DNA of 17,008 bases, taken from NCBI GenBank assembly GCA_002364555.1, contig DEYM01000057.1, positions 27,805 to 44,812 of the forward strand, given 5' to 3'. The notes beneath the pieces are model-generated. The model searched no databases. It was not told where the DNA came from and worked only from the letters and a program-made list of their open reading frames with translations. Positions 1 to 7,569 of the stretch are shown here, piece after piece (position 1 is the first letter of the stretch; each line of letters opens with the position of its first letter). The translations under genes and the position numbers were made by a program. The stretch is from Phycisphaerales bacterium UBA3158. Lineage in GTDB: Bacteria > Planctomycetota > Phycisphaerae > Phycisphaerales > SM1A02.

Positions 1-422
1 GAATCGACTCCGATGTGGACATGAAGACCGAAGACGACCAGTCGACTCGCCACGAACTGCATGGTTTCCATGAGCCACTTGTAGCGTTCATCATCAGTGA
101 GCTTCTGATCCTTCCAGTGACTGGTGGGATGGGTGCCGCTCCAGAGAAACGTGTTGCCCATCTCGGCTGCGGTTTCATAGCCCCATTGGAGTTTCTCGGA
201 GAGATCCCGTCTGACATCGTCCACCGTCTGGCATACACCGGTGTTGAATTCGAGATAGCTCCTCATGAATTCCGGTTTGATCGAATCTTCCCAACCCGCG
301 GGAAGGCGCTGGAGCATCTCGGGAACGTCCATCGACAGTTCCATCGTCTCGCTGTTGATGAGTCCCAGTTCGATTTCGACACCAATGCTTGTGTTGGTGC
401 TGGGTTTGAAACGCATGGCCAT
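1..422 (-). CDS. Carboxylate-amine ligase, GCS2/YbdK type (3'-truncated by window edge)
   Basis: Only the first 140 residues are visible; the gene runs off the left edge. The start ATG at 422 has a GGAG Shine-Dalgarno (minus strand, 430-433) with a 7-nt spacer; a second in-frame ATG lies two codons in. The product reads MAMRFKPSTNTSIGVEIE, then an SIKPEFMRSYLEFNTGVC stretch near 48-65, SGTHPTSHW near 95-103 and FGLHVHIGV near 131-139. This is the N-terminal pattern of the glutamate-cysteine ligase type 2 / YbdK family, which joins an amine to a carboxylate (often glutamate's gamma-carboxyl) using ATP in the cytoplasm. Known members include gamma-glutamylcysteine synthetase-like enzymes, EgtA-like enzymes and weak ligases of unknown physiological substrate, so the substrate cannot be assigned. 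It is the last visible gene of a minus-strand run, 44 nt after the M20 hydrolase. The family call is strong and the specific function open. Confidence 0.85.
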   Translation of the reverse strand, partial: MAMRFKPSTNTSIGVEIELGLINSETMELSMDVPEMLQRLPAGWEDSIKPEFMRSYLEFNTGVCQTVDDVRRDLSEKLQWGYETAAEMGNTFLWSGTHPTSHWKDQKLTDDERYKWLMETMQFVASRLVVFGLHVHIGVD

Positions 423-466
423 GGAAGTACTCCAGTCACATGGGAGGAAGGTCGATCAATCGGATT

Positions 467-1720
467 TCAGGAAGCCTCTTCAGACATGCCCAGAACAGCG
501 GTTGCAGCGAGGAGAAGTGATCCTATCGGAAGAGCTTTTTCATCGATATCGAAGCATGAGGAATGAAGCGGTCGCCGATCGGCGAGTGGACCGCTGCCGG
601 TTCCAAGTCGCGCCATCGAGCCTGGTACGACTTGTTGGAAGTAAGAGAAATCCTCGCCACCGAGGCTTGGGAGCTCGATGTGAATGATACCGCTTTCATC
701 AACGACGCTTCTGGCGGCCTGCTCGATGAGGCTGGTGGGAGTGTGGTGGTTGTCCGTGGCAGGAGCCGTATAGGGGAACTCCAGAGCCGCTCCACAGCCG
801 GTGGCTTCGCACACGCCACGGATGCAGCGGTCCATGGCCTTCTTCACCTTCTCCAGATCCCCGGCTCGCCCGGCTCTGACCGTTCCACACAGGATCGCCT
901 TGTCGGGGATGGCATTGAACGCCTCTCCGGCCAGGAGACTCGTGATGGTCAGGCACATCGCGTAGCGGCTATCCATACTTCGAGGGGCCAGCTGATAGAG
1001 CATGGAAGCGATGTTGACCGCGGCCGGAACCGGATCGATGGCCTCATGTGGACGAGCGGAATGTCCGCCTTCACCGGAGATGGTGATCCGGAACGTGCTC
1101 ATGCATGATGTGATCGGTCCGGACCGGACACCGATGGTGCCGACATCGAGAAACGGATCGCAATGAAGGGCGATCATGTTCCGGACTCCGTTGACCGCGC
1201 CCGATTCGATCATCTGCTTCGCACCCATCGCGGTTTCTTCAGCAGGTTGGAAGATGATCCTCAGATTCGATCCCGGATTGGATTCCTCCAGAATCCGTCG
1301 TTGACTCGCCAACGCCTCGCCGGCGAACAATGCCATCGTCGCATGGGCATCATGACCACATGCATGACAACGGCCGGGGCTCTTCGATCTCCAGGCCACC
1401 GACTTCTCGTCATCGACCGGAACACAGTCTATGTCTGCACGTATCGCCATCCAGCTGTCATCCGGAGCACCGACATTGAGATCGGCGACTACTCCCGTAC
1501 CCGGCAGCTCATGCAGTTCATAGCCCAGCGTATCCATGCGTTCCGCCAGACGATCAGTCGTGCGGAGTTCCTCTCCCGCGAGTTCCGGATGAGCGTGCAG
1601 ATCCCGCCTGAACCGAATCATCTGTTCGTCGCTCTGCTCGAGCTTCTGACGGATGAGTTCAAGCAGCTCATCCTGAAGATGGGGATTGTTCGAGAAGGAT
1701 TTTGGAGTGGATGATGACAT
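467..1720 (-). CDS. M20D-family amidohydrolase (hippurate hydrolase / N-acyl amino acid amidohydrolase-like)
   Basis: This 417-aa cytosolic metallopeptidase-fold enzyme is predicted to hydrolyse the amide bond of an N-acyl amino acid or similar conjugate. Visible motifs are HAHPELAGEE (42-51), RADIDCVPV (94-102), CHACGHDAH (118-126), QPAEE (158-162), ALHCDP (184-189), GEGGHSARPHEAIDP (216-230, dimerisation/lid domain) and LGGEDFSYF (353-361). The expected metal ligands C121, H123, E162, H186 and H386 are all present, so it should be active. Length is usual for M20D enzymes such as IAA-amino acid and hippurate hydrolases. The frame is open further upstream to 1897, but that would run 149 nt into the preceding gene. 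The ATG at 1720 has an AGGAA Shine-Dalgarno (1728-1732) with a 7-nt spacer and begins just before recognisable homology. It lies 28 nt after the MDR oxidoreductase gene. The substrate cannot be told from sequence. Confidence 0.9.
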   Translation of the reverse strand: MSSSTPKSFSNNPHLQDELLELIRQKLEQSDEQMIRFRRDLHAHPELAGEELRTTDRLAERMDTLGYELHELPGTGVVADLNVGAPDDSWMAIRADIDCVPVDDEKSVAWRSKSPGRCHACGHDAHATMALFAGEALASQRRILEESNPGSNLRIIFQPAEETAMGAKQMIESGAVNGVRNMIALHCDPFLDVGTIGVRSGPITSCMSTFRITISGEGGHSARPHEAIDPVPAAVNIASMLYQLAPRSMDSRYAMCLTITSLLAGEAFNAIPDKAILCGTVRAGRAGDLEKVKKAMDRCIRGVCEATGCGAALEFPYTAPATDNHHTPTSLIEQAARSVVDESGIIHIELPSLGGEDFSYFQQVVPGSMARLGTGSGPLADRRPLHSSCFDIDEKALPIGSLLLAATAVLGMSEEAS

Positions 1721-1748
1721 GCTTTGGTTCCTGAAGACTATGCCGAAA

Positions 1749-2777
1749 TCAGGACCAATCCAGAACGATCTTGCCAAACTGTTCACCGGCCTCGAGCCGG
1801 CCCCAGGCTTCGCTGCTCTCGGCGGGTGTGAAGACCTTGTCGATGGTGGGCTTGAGCGATCCCGACTTGAACAGAGCCACGGCCTGCCTGAATTCATCCA
1901 TGGTTCCCATCGTCGATCCGATGATGGTCAGCTGATTCCAGAAGATCCTCTGGAGGTTCGTCTTGGCCTCGACTCCAGCCGTCGTTCCACAGGTCACCAT
2001 CACACCTCCGCGTGCCAGCGATCCGAGAACGGAATCGTGGATGGCACCCCCGACAGATTCGACGCATACGTCGACTCCACGCTTGCTGGTCATCTGGCGG
2101 ACCTGTCTGGACCAGTTCTCGCCGGTGTCGAGAATGGTGTGTTCCGCACCGAGTTCCACTGCCCGATCGAGTTTCCATTGATGCCGCGAGGTGACGATGG
2201 TCCGACAACCGAGATGGTTGGCAATGTTGAGGGCCGCCAGGGCGAGTCCGCCGCCGATTCCGGGAATCAACACCCACTGTCCGGCACCGAGCGATGCTCG
2301 GGTCAACATCATCCGCCACGCCGTGAGGTGAGTCAGTCCATACGCGGCGGCTTCGATCGGATCACGATCGCCGATATCGATCAGCTGGTGGGCCGGTCCA
2401 ACGAAGTACTCGGCATGACATCCCTGGCTGAATTCCCCGATCATGTGGAGGTTGGGCAAGGCCGGTGCACGCTCGTGATGAGGTTTATCCGCCACGGGTA
2501 TGGCGGCGTTCATCATGACTCGCTTGCCGAGCCAGTTCTCGTCGACGCCTTCACCGACGGACTCGATCCGGCCGCAGCCGTCGGAACCACTTATGCGCGG
2601 GAATTCCTCGGCACCTGGCATGCCGGCGCCGACCCAGATGTCCAGTCTGTTCAGGGCGGATGCTTCCGTCTTGACCAGTACGTCCCCGGGTCCGGGTTCC
2701 GGTTTCGGGTAGTCGTCCACCAATTCGATGTTCGGTGTGACGGGCAATCCCGCCTGCTGGATGATCAGCGCTTTCAT
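1749..2777 (-). CDS. Zinc-independent MDR oxidoreductase (quinone oxidoreductase / alcohol dehydrogenase-like)
   Basis: This 342-aa member of the medium-chain dehydrogenase/reductase superfamily has an N-terminal GroES-like catalytic domain (about 1-135), a Rossmann domain with the glycine-rich GIGGGLA loop (173-179), and a C-terminal return to the catalytic domain ending EQFGKIVLDW. It should use NADPH or NADH in the cytoplasm. Catalytic-zinc positions look replaced: the usual Cys after the first strand falls in ALNRLDIW (41-48), and the usual GHE is GSD (64-66). The four-cysteine structural-zinc lobe is also missing around 85-115. It is therefore closer to quinone-oxidoreductase or enoyl-reductase-like members than to classical Zn alcohol dehydrogenases. 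The ATG at 2777 is preferred over an upstream one at 2843, which would overlap the previous gene. Its GAGG Shine-Dalgarno (2786-2789) overlaps the stop codon of that gene, suggesting translational coupling. The substrate is unknown. Confidence 0.85.
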   Translation of the reverse strand: MKALIIQQAGLPVTPNIELVDDYPKPEPGPGDVLVKTEASALNRLDIWVGAGMPGAEEFPRISGSDGCGRIESVGEGVDENWLGKRVMMNAAIPVADKPHHERAPALPNLHMIGEFSQGCHAEYFVGPAHQLIDIGDRDPIEAAAYGLTHLTAWRMMLTRASLGAGQWVLIPGIGGGLALAALNIANHLGCRTIVTSRHQWKLDRAVELGAEHTILDTGENWSRQVRQMTSKRGVDVCVESVGGAIHDSVLGSLARGGVMVTCGTTAGVEAKTNLQRIFWNQLTIIGSTMGTMDEFRQAVALFKSGSLKPTIDKVFTPAESSEAWGRLEAGEQFGKIVLDWS

Positions 2778-2787
2778 ATCGGTCGCC

Positions 2788-3621
2788 TCATGTGGTTCGA
2801 CAGCCATTTCGAAGAAGCAATTCCCTGGTCGCGGTGATTCCATCGCGTTCGGACAACTGTTCCCCTTCGTATTCGATTCCTACCCATCCATCGTAACCGG
2901 CCTCGCGAGCGATCGAGAGCATCCTCGTGAAGTCGGTATGCACCTCTTCACCATCGTCGTTGAAATCATTGCTCTTCGCGCTCAAGGCCATCGCATGGGG
3001 GACGAGTTCGGCCATTCCCCTGTATCGATCGTAGGTTTCCCGGGTATCCCAATCGAGAATGAAGTTGCCGAAGTCGGGAAGGGTTCCCAGCCTTGGATGG
3101 CCGACACCCTCGATCAGCGAGGCCAGCCATGCGCCGTTGCTCGAGAGGCCTCCATGATTCTCGATCGTGACATTCATCTCGAGCTCATCGGCATGGGGCA
3201 TGAGGAGATGAAAGCCTCTGAGGCATCGATCTCTCTGTTGATCGGGCGTTCCCTCCGACTGCGCATTCACGCGAATGCTGTGGCAGCCCAGCCGCTTGGC
3301 GGCCTCGAGCCATCGACGATGGTTCTCGATGGTCGTCTTCAATTCGCCTTGGTCCTCGGCGCCCATGTGACCTTCGTTGTCGATCATGATGAGGAGGCTT
3401 TCCACACCATGATCGTCGGCGCGTTGGGCGAGCCGGGCCAGATACGCCTGGTCCGAGACCTTGTCCTTGAAGAAGGTGTTGACGTATTCGACTCCTCCCA
3501 GATCCCATTCCTCCCGAGTCATCCTGGCGAAGTCGAGTGGGTCCAGGTCTCCACCTCGAATGGTTCTGTGAAGGGACCACTGGGCCAGTGATATGGGATA
3601 GGCGGCATTGGTTTCGGTCAT
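2788..3621 (-). CDS. Sugar-phosphate isomerase/epimerase-like TIM-barrel protein
   Basis: This 277-aa protein belongs to the xylose isomerase-like TIM-barrel superfamily (AP endonuclease 2 fold). The barrel is recognisable from PISLAQWSLHR at the N terminus, VTIENHGGLS (151-160), LGTLPDFGNF (178-187), HAMALSAKSNDF (209-220) and the closing strand WVGIEYEGE (246-254). Candidate divalent-metal ligands at strand ends are E154, D183, H209 or nearby, and E250, matching the usual layout. No signal peptide is visible, so it is probably cytosolic. The SAKSxDF and GIEYEG wording is frequent in planctomycete sugar isomerases/epimerases of unknown substrate. The start ATG at 3621 has GGAG (3631-3634) with a 9-nt spacer. 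It follows alaS by 113 nt and precedes the MDR oxidoreductase by 10 nt. Together these two suggest a small-molecule, perhaps carbohydrate-derived, pathway, but no pathway can be named. Confidence 0.85.
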   Translation of the reverse strand: MTETNAAYPISLAQWSLHRTIRGGDLDPLDFARMTREEWDLGGVEYVNTFFKDKVSDQAYLARLAQRADDHGVESLLIMIDNEGHMGAEDQGELKTTIENHRRWLEAAKRLGCHSIRVNAQSEGTPDQQRDRCLRGFHLLMPHADELEMNVTIENHGGLSSNGAWLASLIEGVGHPRLGTLPDFGNFILDWDTRETYDRYRGMAELVPHAMALSAKSNDFNDDGEEVHTDFTRMLSIAREAGYDGWVGIEYEGEQLSERDGITATRELLLRNGCRTT

Positions 3622-3734
3622 CGTTCGATTCTCCGGTTCTTTCCTGGCGGACCACGAGCAGCTTGTCAGAACACCGCCAACGAGAACACCTGCCGGGAAT
3701 TGAACGACCCGTCATCTCGATGGATCGTGGTGGA
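3622..3734. other. Intergenic gap between alaS stop and isomerase-like gene
   Basis: This 113-nt spacer lies on the minus-strand path from alaS to the isomerase-like gene. I see no stem followed by a T-run and no good -35/-10 pair. It may carry a weak internal promoter for the four-gene cluster or simply be read through from alaS. Its function is not determined. Confidence 0.4.
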
Positions 3735-6557
3735 TCACGTCAGTTGCTCTTTGGCCCAGTTCGTTCCATTCGTGGCGGCTTCCTGCGCACACTCCGGCTT
3801 GCTGCCGCCTGCCTGGGCCATGTCGGGGCGTCCGCCGCCGCCACCACCGCAAAGTGAAGCCACATGCTTGATCCAGTTGCCGGCCTTCAATCCTCTCTTG
3901 ATGAGCGCTTCGGGAACTCTGGCGACCATGACGACCTTGCCGGCCTCGAGATCGGTTCCCAGAAGCATGCAGGCCGAATCGGGATGGCTGCCACGTACGG
4001 TGTCCATTGCAGCCAGCAGATCATCGCGTTCGATAACCCCTTCCATGACGCCGACGATCACATCGCCTTCCGACGCCTCTGAAAGTGAACGAGCGATGGC
4101 CACTGCTTCGTTCTTCGATGACTTGGCTGCCGATTTTCGGGCGGCCTTGACTCGTGCGCGAAGTGATTCGAGCAGTTTGCGGATCTGCTCGCGGTCAAGA
4201 AGCCCGAGGGTCTCCTCATCGACTCGCTTGGTGAGCACATCGATTCGGTCGGCCAGCTCGAGATCCTCGCAGGAGGCAGCGTCCTGCACATCGGTGGACA
4301 ACTGCCGACCTCGATCGAGGGCTTCTCGCGCAGCCATGCCAGTCAATGCCGTCATGCGACGGATGCCGGCGGCCAATCCCTGTTCCTGGATCAACAGAAA
4401 GCTGTCGGCATTCGATGTGTTGTCAAGATGGGTTCCCCCGCAGAATTCGATGGAGTGCTCCATCCACTGCGGATCCTCCGGTCGCTCCACGAGATCGGCG
4501 GAAGCGGCGCCGATACTGACGACTCGAACCGGATCGGGGTATCGCTCGCCGAACACGGCTCTGACACCGGTGATCTTCATCGCCGATTCGAGAGGCATCT
4601 CCGCGGCATGAACTACCTGTCCCTGCTCGATGGAATCACGTACATCCGATTCGATCCGTTCGAGTTGAGTCGAGGTCGGAGCTGTTCGGCAGGAGAAATC
4701 GAAACGAAGACGATCGGCCGATACCAGCGAACCCTTCTGCTGGACATCTTCACCGAGCGTCGATCGCAAGGCGAGATTCAGGAGATGTGTTCCGGTGTGA
4801 TTGGCTTCGATACGATCCCGCTTGCCCTGATCGATGCAGGCCATGCCCGTGCTGTCCAGATCGAGCCCCTCGCCGGTTCCCTCGTGCAGCACGTAGTCGC
4901 CGAACCGCCGGGTCTGTGTGATCTGGAATGAGGAATCACCATCGACATAGTGTCCGGTGTCGCCGATCTGTCCACCCTGGTCCGCATAGAACGACGTGCT
5001 GTCCAGGATGAGGCCGACGAAGGTGCCGGTTTCAACATGCTCCTTGAATTCGTTGCCGTCCCAGATGGCCATGATCCGACTCTGCACGGAACCGCCTTCG
5101 AACTTCGGTCGATCGTCGGTGGGGCCGACGCCATCCTGAGCGAGTCGAGCGATGGCGTCCGGCGGCAGCGTCATCTCGATGGTGTCGTTGCTGGACGCGC
5201 GTGATCGTTCGCGAGCCGACTCCATCAGTTCGTCATAGGTCGCACGGTCGATCTCGAGATCACGTTCACGGCACATGAGCTCGGTCAGATCGATCGGGAA
5301 ACCGAACGTGTCGTGGAGCGCGAAGGCGTCCTCGCCCGAGAGGTTTCCATCCGTCGCCCCCTGAGCGGCGGTGTCGAAGAGAGCAAGGCCTCGTTCAAGA
5401 GTCCTGAGGAATGCCTCCTCCTCGTCGCGGATGATCGAGGCCACGGTGTCCTGTTGCGTCTGGAGTTCGGGGAAGACGCCACCCAGGCTGGCGGCGACCG
5501 CCGGCACGATCCGGCACAGCATGGGTTCATGCACTCCAAGAGTCTGATGCACCATGCGGACCGCACGTCGAAGAATTCTGCGAAGAACATAGGATCGGCC
5601 CTCGTTGCCCGGACGAGCACCGTCGGCCAATGCGATGGTCACGCAACGGACGTGATCGGCGATCACTCGATAGGCGACGTCGATTGGATCATCCAGACTG
5701 CTTCCATAGGGCCTGGCCTCGCTGCAATGCTGGATGGCATCGAACAAGGGAGTCCACAGATCGGTGTCGTAGTTGCTGGACTTGTCCTGAAGCACCCGCA
5801 CGATTCGTTCGAAACCCATTCCGGTATCGACATGCTTCGAGGGAAGTGGGACGAGGGCGCCATCGGCCCGGCGGTTGAACTGTATGAAGACCAGATTCCA
5901 GATCTCGATCACATCCGGATGATCCAGATTGACGAGCTTTCCTCCATCACCGTCCGGCGTGCCGTCGTAATGAATTTCGCTGCATGGACCACAGGGGCCG
6001 GTGGCGCCCATTTCCCAGAAATTGTCCTTGCGACCCCATCGCGTGATGTTCTCGGGATTCACGCTGGTGTGTCTGAGCCACAACTCGTGCGCTTCCTCAT
6101 CCGGCTCGGTTCCATCTTCGGACGATCCCTCGAAGACCGTCACGTGAAGTCTTTCAGCCGGGAGTCCCCAGACTTCCGTCAGAAGTTGCCAGGCCCACTT
6201 GATGGCATCCTCCTTGAAGTAGTCTCCAAACGACCAGTTGCCGAGCATCTCGAAGAACGTGTGGTGGTATGTATCCCGTCCGACATCTTCCAGATCATTG
6301 TGCTTGCCACCGGCTCGTATGCATTTCTGCGTATCCACAGCTCGTTTGTAGGGACGTTCACCCTGTCCGAGGAAGACATCCTTGAACTGGTTCATTCCGG
6401 CATTGGTGAACAGCAGCGTGGGATCGTCATGTGGAACCACGGCAGAGGAAGGGACGATCGTGTGTCCGGCCTTCTCGGCGAAGAAGTCCATGAAATCACG
6501 ACGGATTTCTTCTGCGGATCGATGGGTAGAGGTCTTCTCATCTTGAGAGCGGGTCAT
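3735..6557 (-). CDS. alaS: Alanyl-tRNA synthetase
   Basis: This complete 940-aa AlaRS charges tRNA-Ala with alanine and hydrolyses mischarged Ser/Gly-tRNA-Ala. The N-terminal class II aminoacylation core includes DDPTLLFTNAGMNQFK (44-59), HHTFFEMLGNWSFGDYF (98-114) and FWEMGATGPCGPCSEIHYDG (180-199), followed by the tRNA-recognition region with EGRSYVLRRILRRA (319-332). The editing domain keeps its zinc ligands as HTGTH (587-591) and CGGTH (706-710). The middle residue of the first motif is Gly where Ala is commoner, which leaves both His in place. The C-Ala domain ends with a six-glycine run and RPDMAQAGG (about 904-918). It is somewhat longer than the E. coli enzyme (876 aa). The ATG at 6557 has CCGGAG with a 7-nt spacer; the 12-codon upstream extension to 6593 lacks support. 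It is transcribed divergently from tpiA. I see no T-box leader. Confidence 0.97.
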   Translation of the reverse strand: MTRSQDEKTSTHRSAEEIRRDFMDFFAEKAGHTIVPSSAVVPHDDPTLLFTNAGMNQFKDVFLGQGERPYKRAVDTQKCIRAGGKHNDLEDVGRDTYHHTFFEMLGNWSFGDYFKEDAIKWAWQLLTEVWGLPAERLHVTVFEGSSEDGTEPDEEAHELWLRHTSVNPENITRWGRKDNFWEMGATGPCGPCSEIHYDGTPDGDGGKLVNLDHPDVIEIWNLVFIQFNRRADGALVPLPSKHVDTGMGFERIVRVLQDKSSNYDTDLWTPLFDAIQHCSEARPYGSSLDDPIDVAYRVIADHVRCVTIALADGARPGNEGRSYVLRRILRRAVRMVHQTLGVHEPMLCRIVPAVAASLGGVFPELQTQQDTVASIIRDEEEAFLRTLERGLALFDTAAQGATDGNLSGEDAFALHDTFGFPIDLTELMCRERDLEIDRATYDELMESARERSRASSNDTIEMTLPPDAIARLAQDGVGPTDDRPKFEGGSVQSRIMAIWDGNEFKEHVETGTFVGLILDSTSFYADQGGQIGDTGHYVDGDSSFQITQTRRFGDYVLHEGTGEGLDLDSTGMACIDQGKRDRIEANHTGTHLLNLALRSTLGEDVQQKGSLVSADRLRFDFSCRTAPTSTQLERIESDVRDSIEQGQVVHAAEMPLESAMKITGVRAVFGERYPDPVRVVSIGAASADLVERPEDPQWMEHSIEFCGGTHLDNTSNADSFLLIQEQGLAAGIRRMTALTGMAAREALDRGRQLSTDVQDAASCEDLELADRIDVLTKRVDEETLGLLDREQIRKLLESLRARVKAARKSAAKSSKNEAVAIARSLSEASEGDVIVGVMEGVIERDDLLAAMDTVRGSHPDSACMLLGTDLEAGKVVMVARVPEALIKRGLKAGNWIKHVASLCGGGGGGRPDMAQAGGSKPECAQEAATNGTNWAKEQLT

Positions 6558-6729
6558 CTGAAGTCTCCGGGCGTGGATTTCTTGAGCCACCAACAGGATG
6601 CGGCAGTGTACTGCTGCCAGGACAATGGGACGCCTGAAATTGTGTCTGAAGCGGCCTCAAGGGGAATTCCAAGCCATCTTTGACCCAGAGCGGCTATCCT
6701 CGCGACGTCATATCGAGGAGGTATCGCCC
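6558..6729. promoter_or_regulatory. Divergent alaS/tpiA promoter region
   Basis: This 172-nt region separates the divergent start codons and must hold promoters for both genes, but no strong consensus pair stands out. For tpiA, a TATCCT (6695-6700) could serve as a -10 with no good -35 at the right distance, and TTGACC (6680-6685) lacks a matching -10 at 16-18 nt. An imperfect palindrome, GCAGT-GT-ACTGC, lies at 6603-6614, close to the alaS start, and GGAATTCC is at 6663-6670. Either could be an operator or chance. The assignment as a regulatory region comes from gene orientation, not from a recognised site. Confidence 0.5.
6715..6722 (+). promoter_or_regulatory. Very strong Shine-Dalgarno of tpiA
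   Basis: GAGGAGGT lies 7 nt upstream of the ATG at 6730 and is close to a perfect anti-Shine-Dalgarno complement. It fixes the tpiA start against the open frame that continues upstream to 6598, and it suggests high translation. Confidence 0.85.
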
Positions 6730-7512
6730 ATGGATACTCGGCAGCCCCTTGTCGGGGGTAATTGGAAAATGAATACCACCGAGGATGAGGCCCTTGAACT
6801 GGCCAGAGCGGTCATAGACGCATGTGATGCCGATTTGGCTCAGCAGTGCGATGTCTGCCTCTTCCCGCCATTTACATGGTTGTCTCAGGTTGGCCACGCG
6901 GCTTCCGATACTCCGGTTCTCATCGGTGCTCAGGACGTCAGTGACAAGGCTTCTGGAGCCTACACGGGTCAGATAAGTGCCCAGATGTTGCTGGATACGG
7001 GCTGTACGATGACCTTGATCGGGCATTCGGAGCGTCGGCATGGGCTTGGTGAGCCTGATTCACTTCTAAATTCCAAGGTCCATCAGGCCATTGATCAGGG
7101 GCTCCAGGTCATGCTTTGTGTCGGCGAACAGCTTGCCCAAAGAGAGGCCGGTCGGAGTGAGGAAGTGGTTGCCAATCAGGTGCTTGCAGGCCTTGATGGG
7201 GTCCTGAAGGAGGATTTGAGCCGAATGAGCGTGGCCTATGAGCCAGTCTGGGCCATCGGAACTGGCCGAACAGCCTCTCCGGAGGATGCCCAGACCATGC
7301 ATCAAAGGATTCGCGCAGAGCTCGAGAGGCAGTATGATGCTCCGTCCGCCTCGGGGATCCGAATCGTCTATGGGGGCTCAGTGAAACCCTCAAATGCCGA
7401 TGAGATCTTTGCCCAACCGGATGTGGATGGTGGGCTCATCGGCGGAGCCTCTCTGGATGCGGGAGGCTTCATTGAGATTGTCCGTGCAGCGGCATCCAGC
7501 GCCGCATCCTGA
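6730..7512 (+). CDS. tpiA: Triosephosphate isomerase
   Basis: This complete 260-aa TIM interconverts dihydroxyacetone phosphate and glyceraldehyde-3-phosphate in glycolysis and gluconeogenesis. Signature parts are all present: GGNWKMN near 9-15 with the substrate-binding Asn and Lys, IGHSERR near 97-103 with the electrophilic His, AYEPVWAIGTG near 167-177 with the catalytic Glu and the mobile flap, and the phosphate-binding YGGSVKP near 214-220 and GLIGGASL near 235-242. Length is typical of bacterial TIMs. The start is chosen by the GAGGAGGT ribosome site and because homology begins at once (MDTRQPLVGGNWKMN). It is the first gene of a plus-strand block, 57 nt before the likely secG start, and diverges from alaS. 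In the window it shows fewer GATC/CGAT words than its neighbours, perhaps reflecting selected codon use in a highly expressed gene. Confidence 0.97.
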   Translation: MDTRQPLVGGNWKMNTTEDEALELARAVIDACDADLAQQCDVCLFPPFTWLSQVGHAASDTPVLIGAQDVSDKASGAYTGQISAQMLLDTGCTMTLIGHSERRHGLGEPDSLLNSKVHQAIDQGLQVMLCVGEQLAQREAGRSEEVVANQVLAGLDGVLKEDLSRMSVAYEPVWAIGTGRTASPEDAQTMHQRIRAELERQYDAPSASGIRIVYGGSVKPSNADEIFAQPDVDGGLIGGASLDAGGFIEIVRAAASSAAS

Positions 7513-7540
7513 ATTGAACTTCAGCCCGCCCATGAAAGAA

Positions 7541-7555
7541 CTGGGCCGGTCCCAG
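7541..7555 (+). other. Small inverted repeat between tpiA and secG
   Basis: CTGGG-CCGGT-CCCAG forms a 5-bp GC-rich stem with a 5-nt loop. No T-run follows, so it is a poor intrinsic terminator. It could attenuate read-through, stabilise an mRNA end or be chance. It lies 14 nt upstream of the secG ATG. Confidence 0.3.
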
Positions 7556-7569
7556 AATTGACGACGACC

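Noticed and set aside
1721..1897. Upstream extension of the M20 hydrolase by 59 residues
   Set aside because: It would overlap the MDR gene by 149 nt, its residues are not M20-like, and the ATG at 1720 has a good ribosome site.
1686..2837. Long plus-strand open frame (383 codons) opposite the MDR gene
   Set aside because: It is antisense to a clear MDR protein, has no recognisable domain and arises because the biased codons leave few stops on the opposite strand.
2728..4611. Two further plus-strand open frames (2728-3591 and 3700-4611)
   Set aside because: They are antisense to the isomerase-like protein and to the AlaRS C-terminal half, both well supported. Their translations are low-complexity, Ser/Arg-rich or without motifs.
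5313..6683. Long plus-strand open frame (456 codons) opposite alaS
   Set aside because: It is a shadow of the conserved AlaRS catalytic domain. It has no family signature and would run through the alaS promoter region.
6598..6729. Upstream extension of tpiA by 44 residues
   Set aside because: TIM homology starts at the ATG at 6730, directly after a near-perfect Shine-Dalgarno; the extension is not conserved-looking.
6558..6729. T-box or other riboswitch leader for alaS
   Set aside because: The leader is short, shows no T-box sequence and has no terminator/antiterminator pair.
7541..7555. Intrinsic terminator after tpiA
   Set aside because: The stem is only 5 bp and no T-run follows. Reported only as a small inverted repeat.
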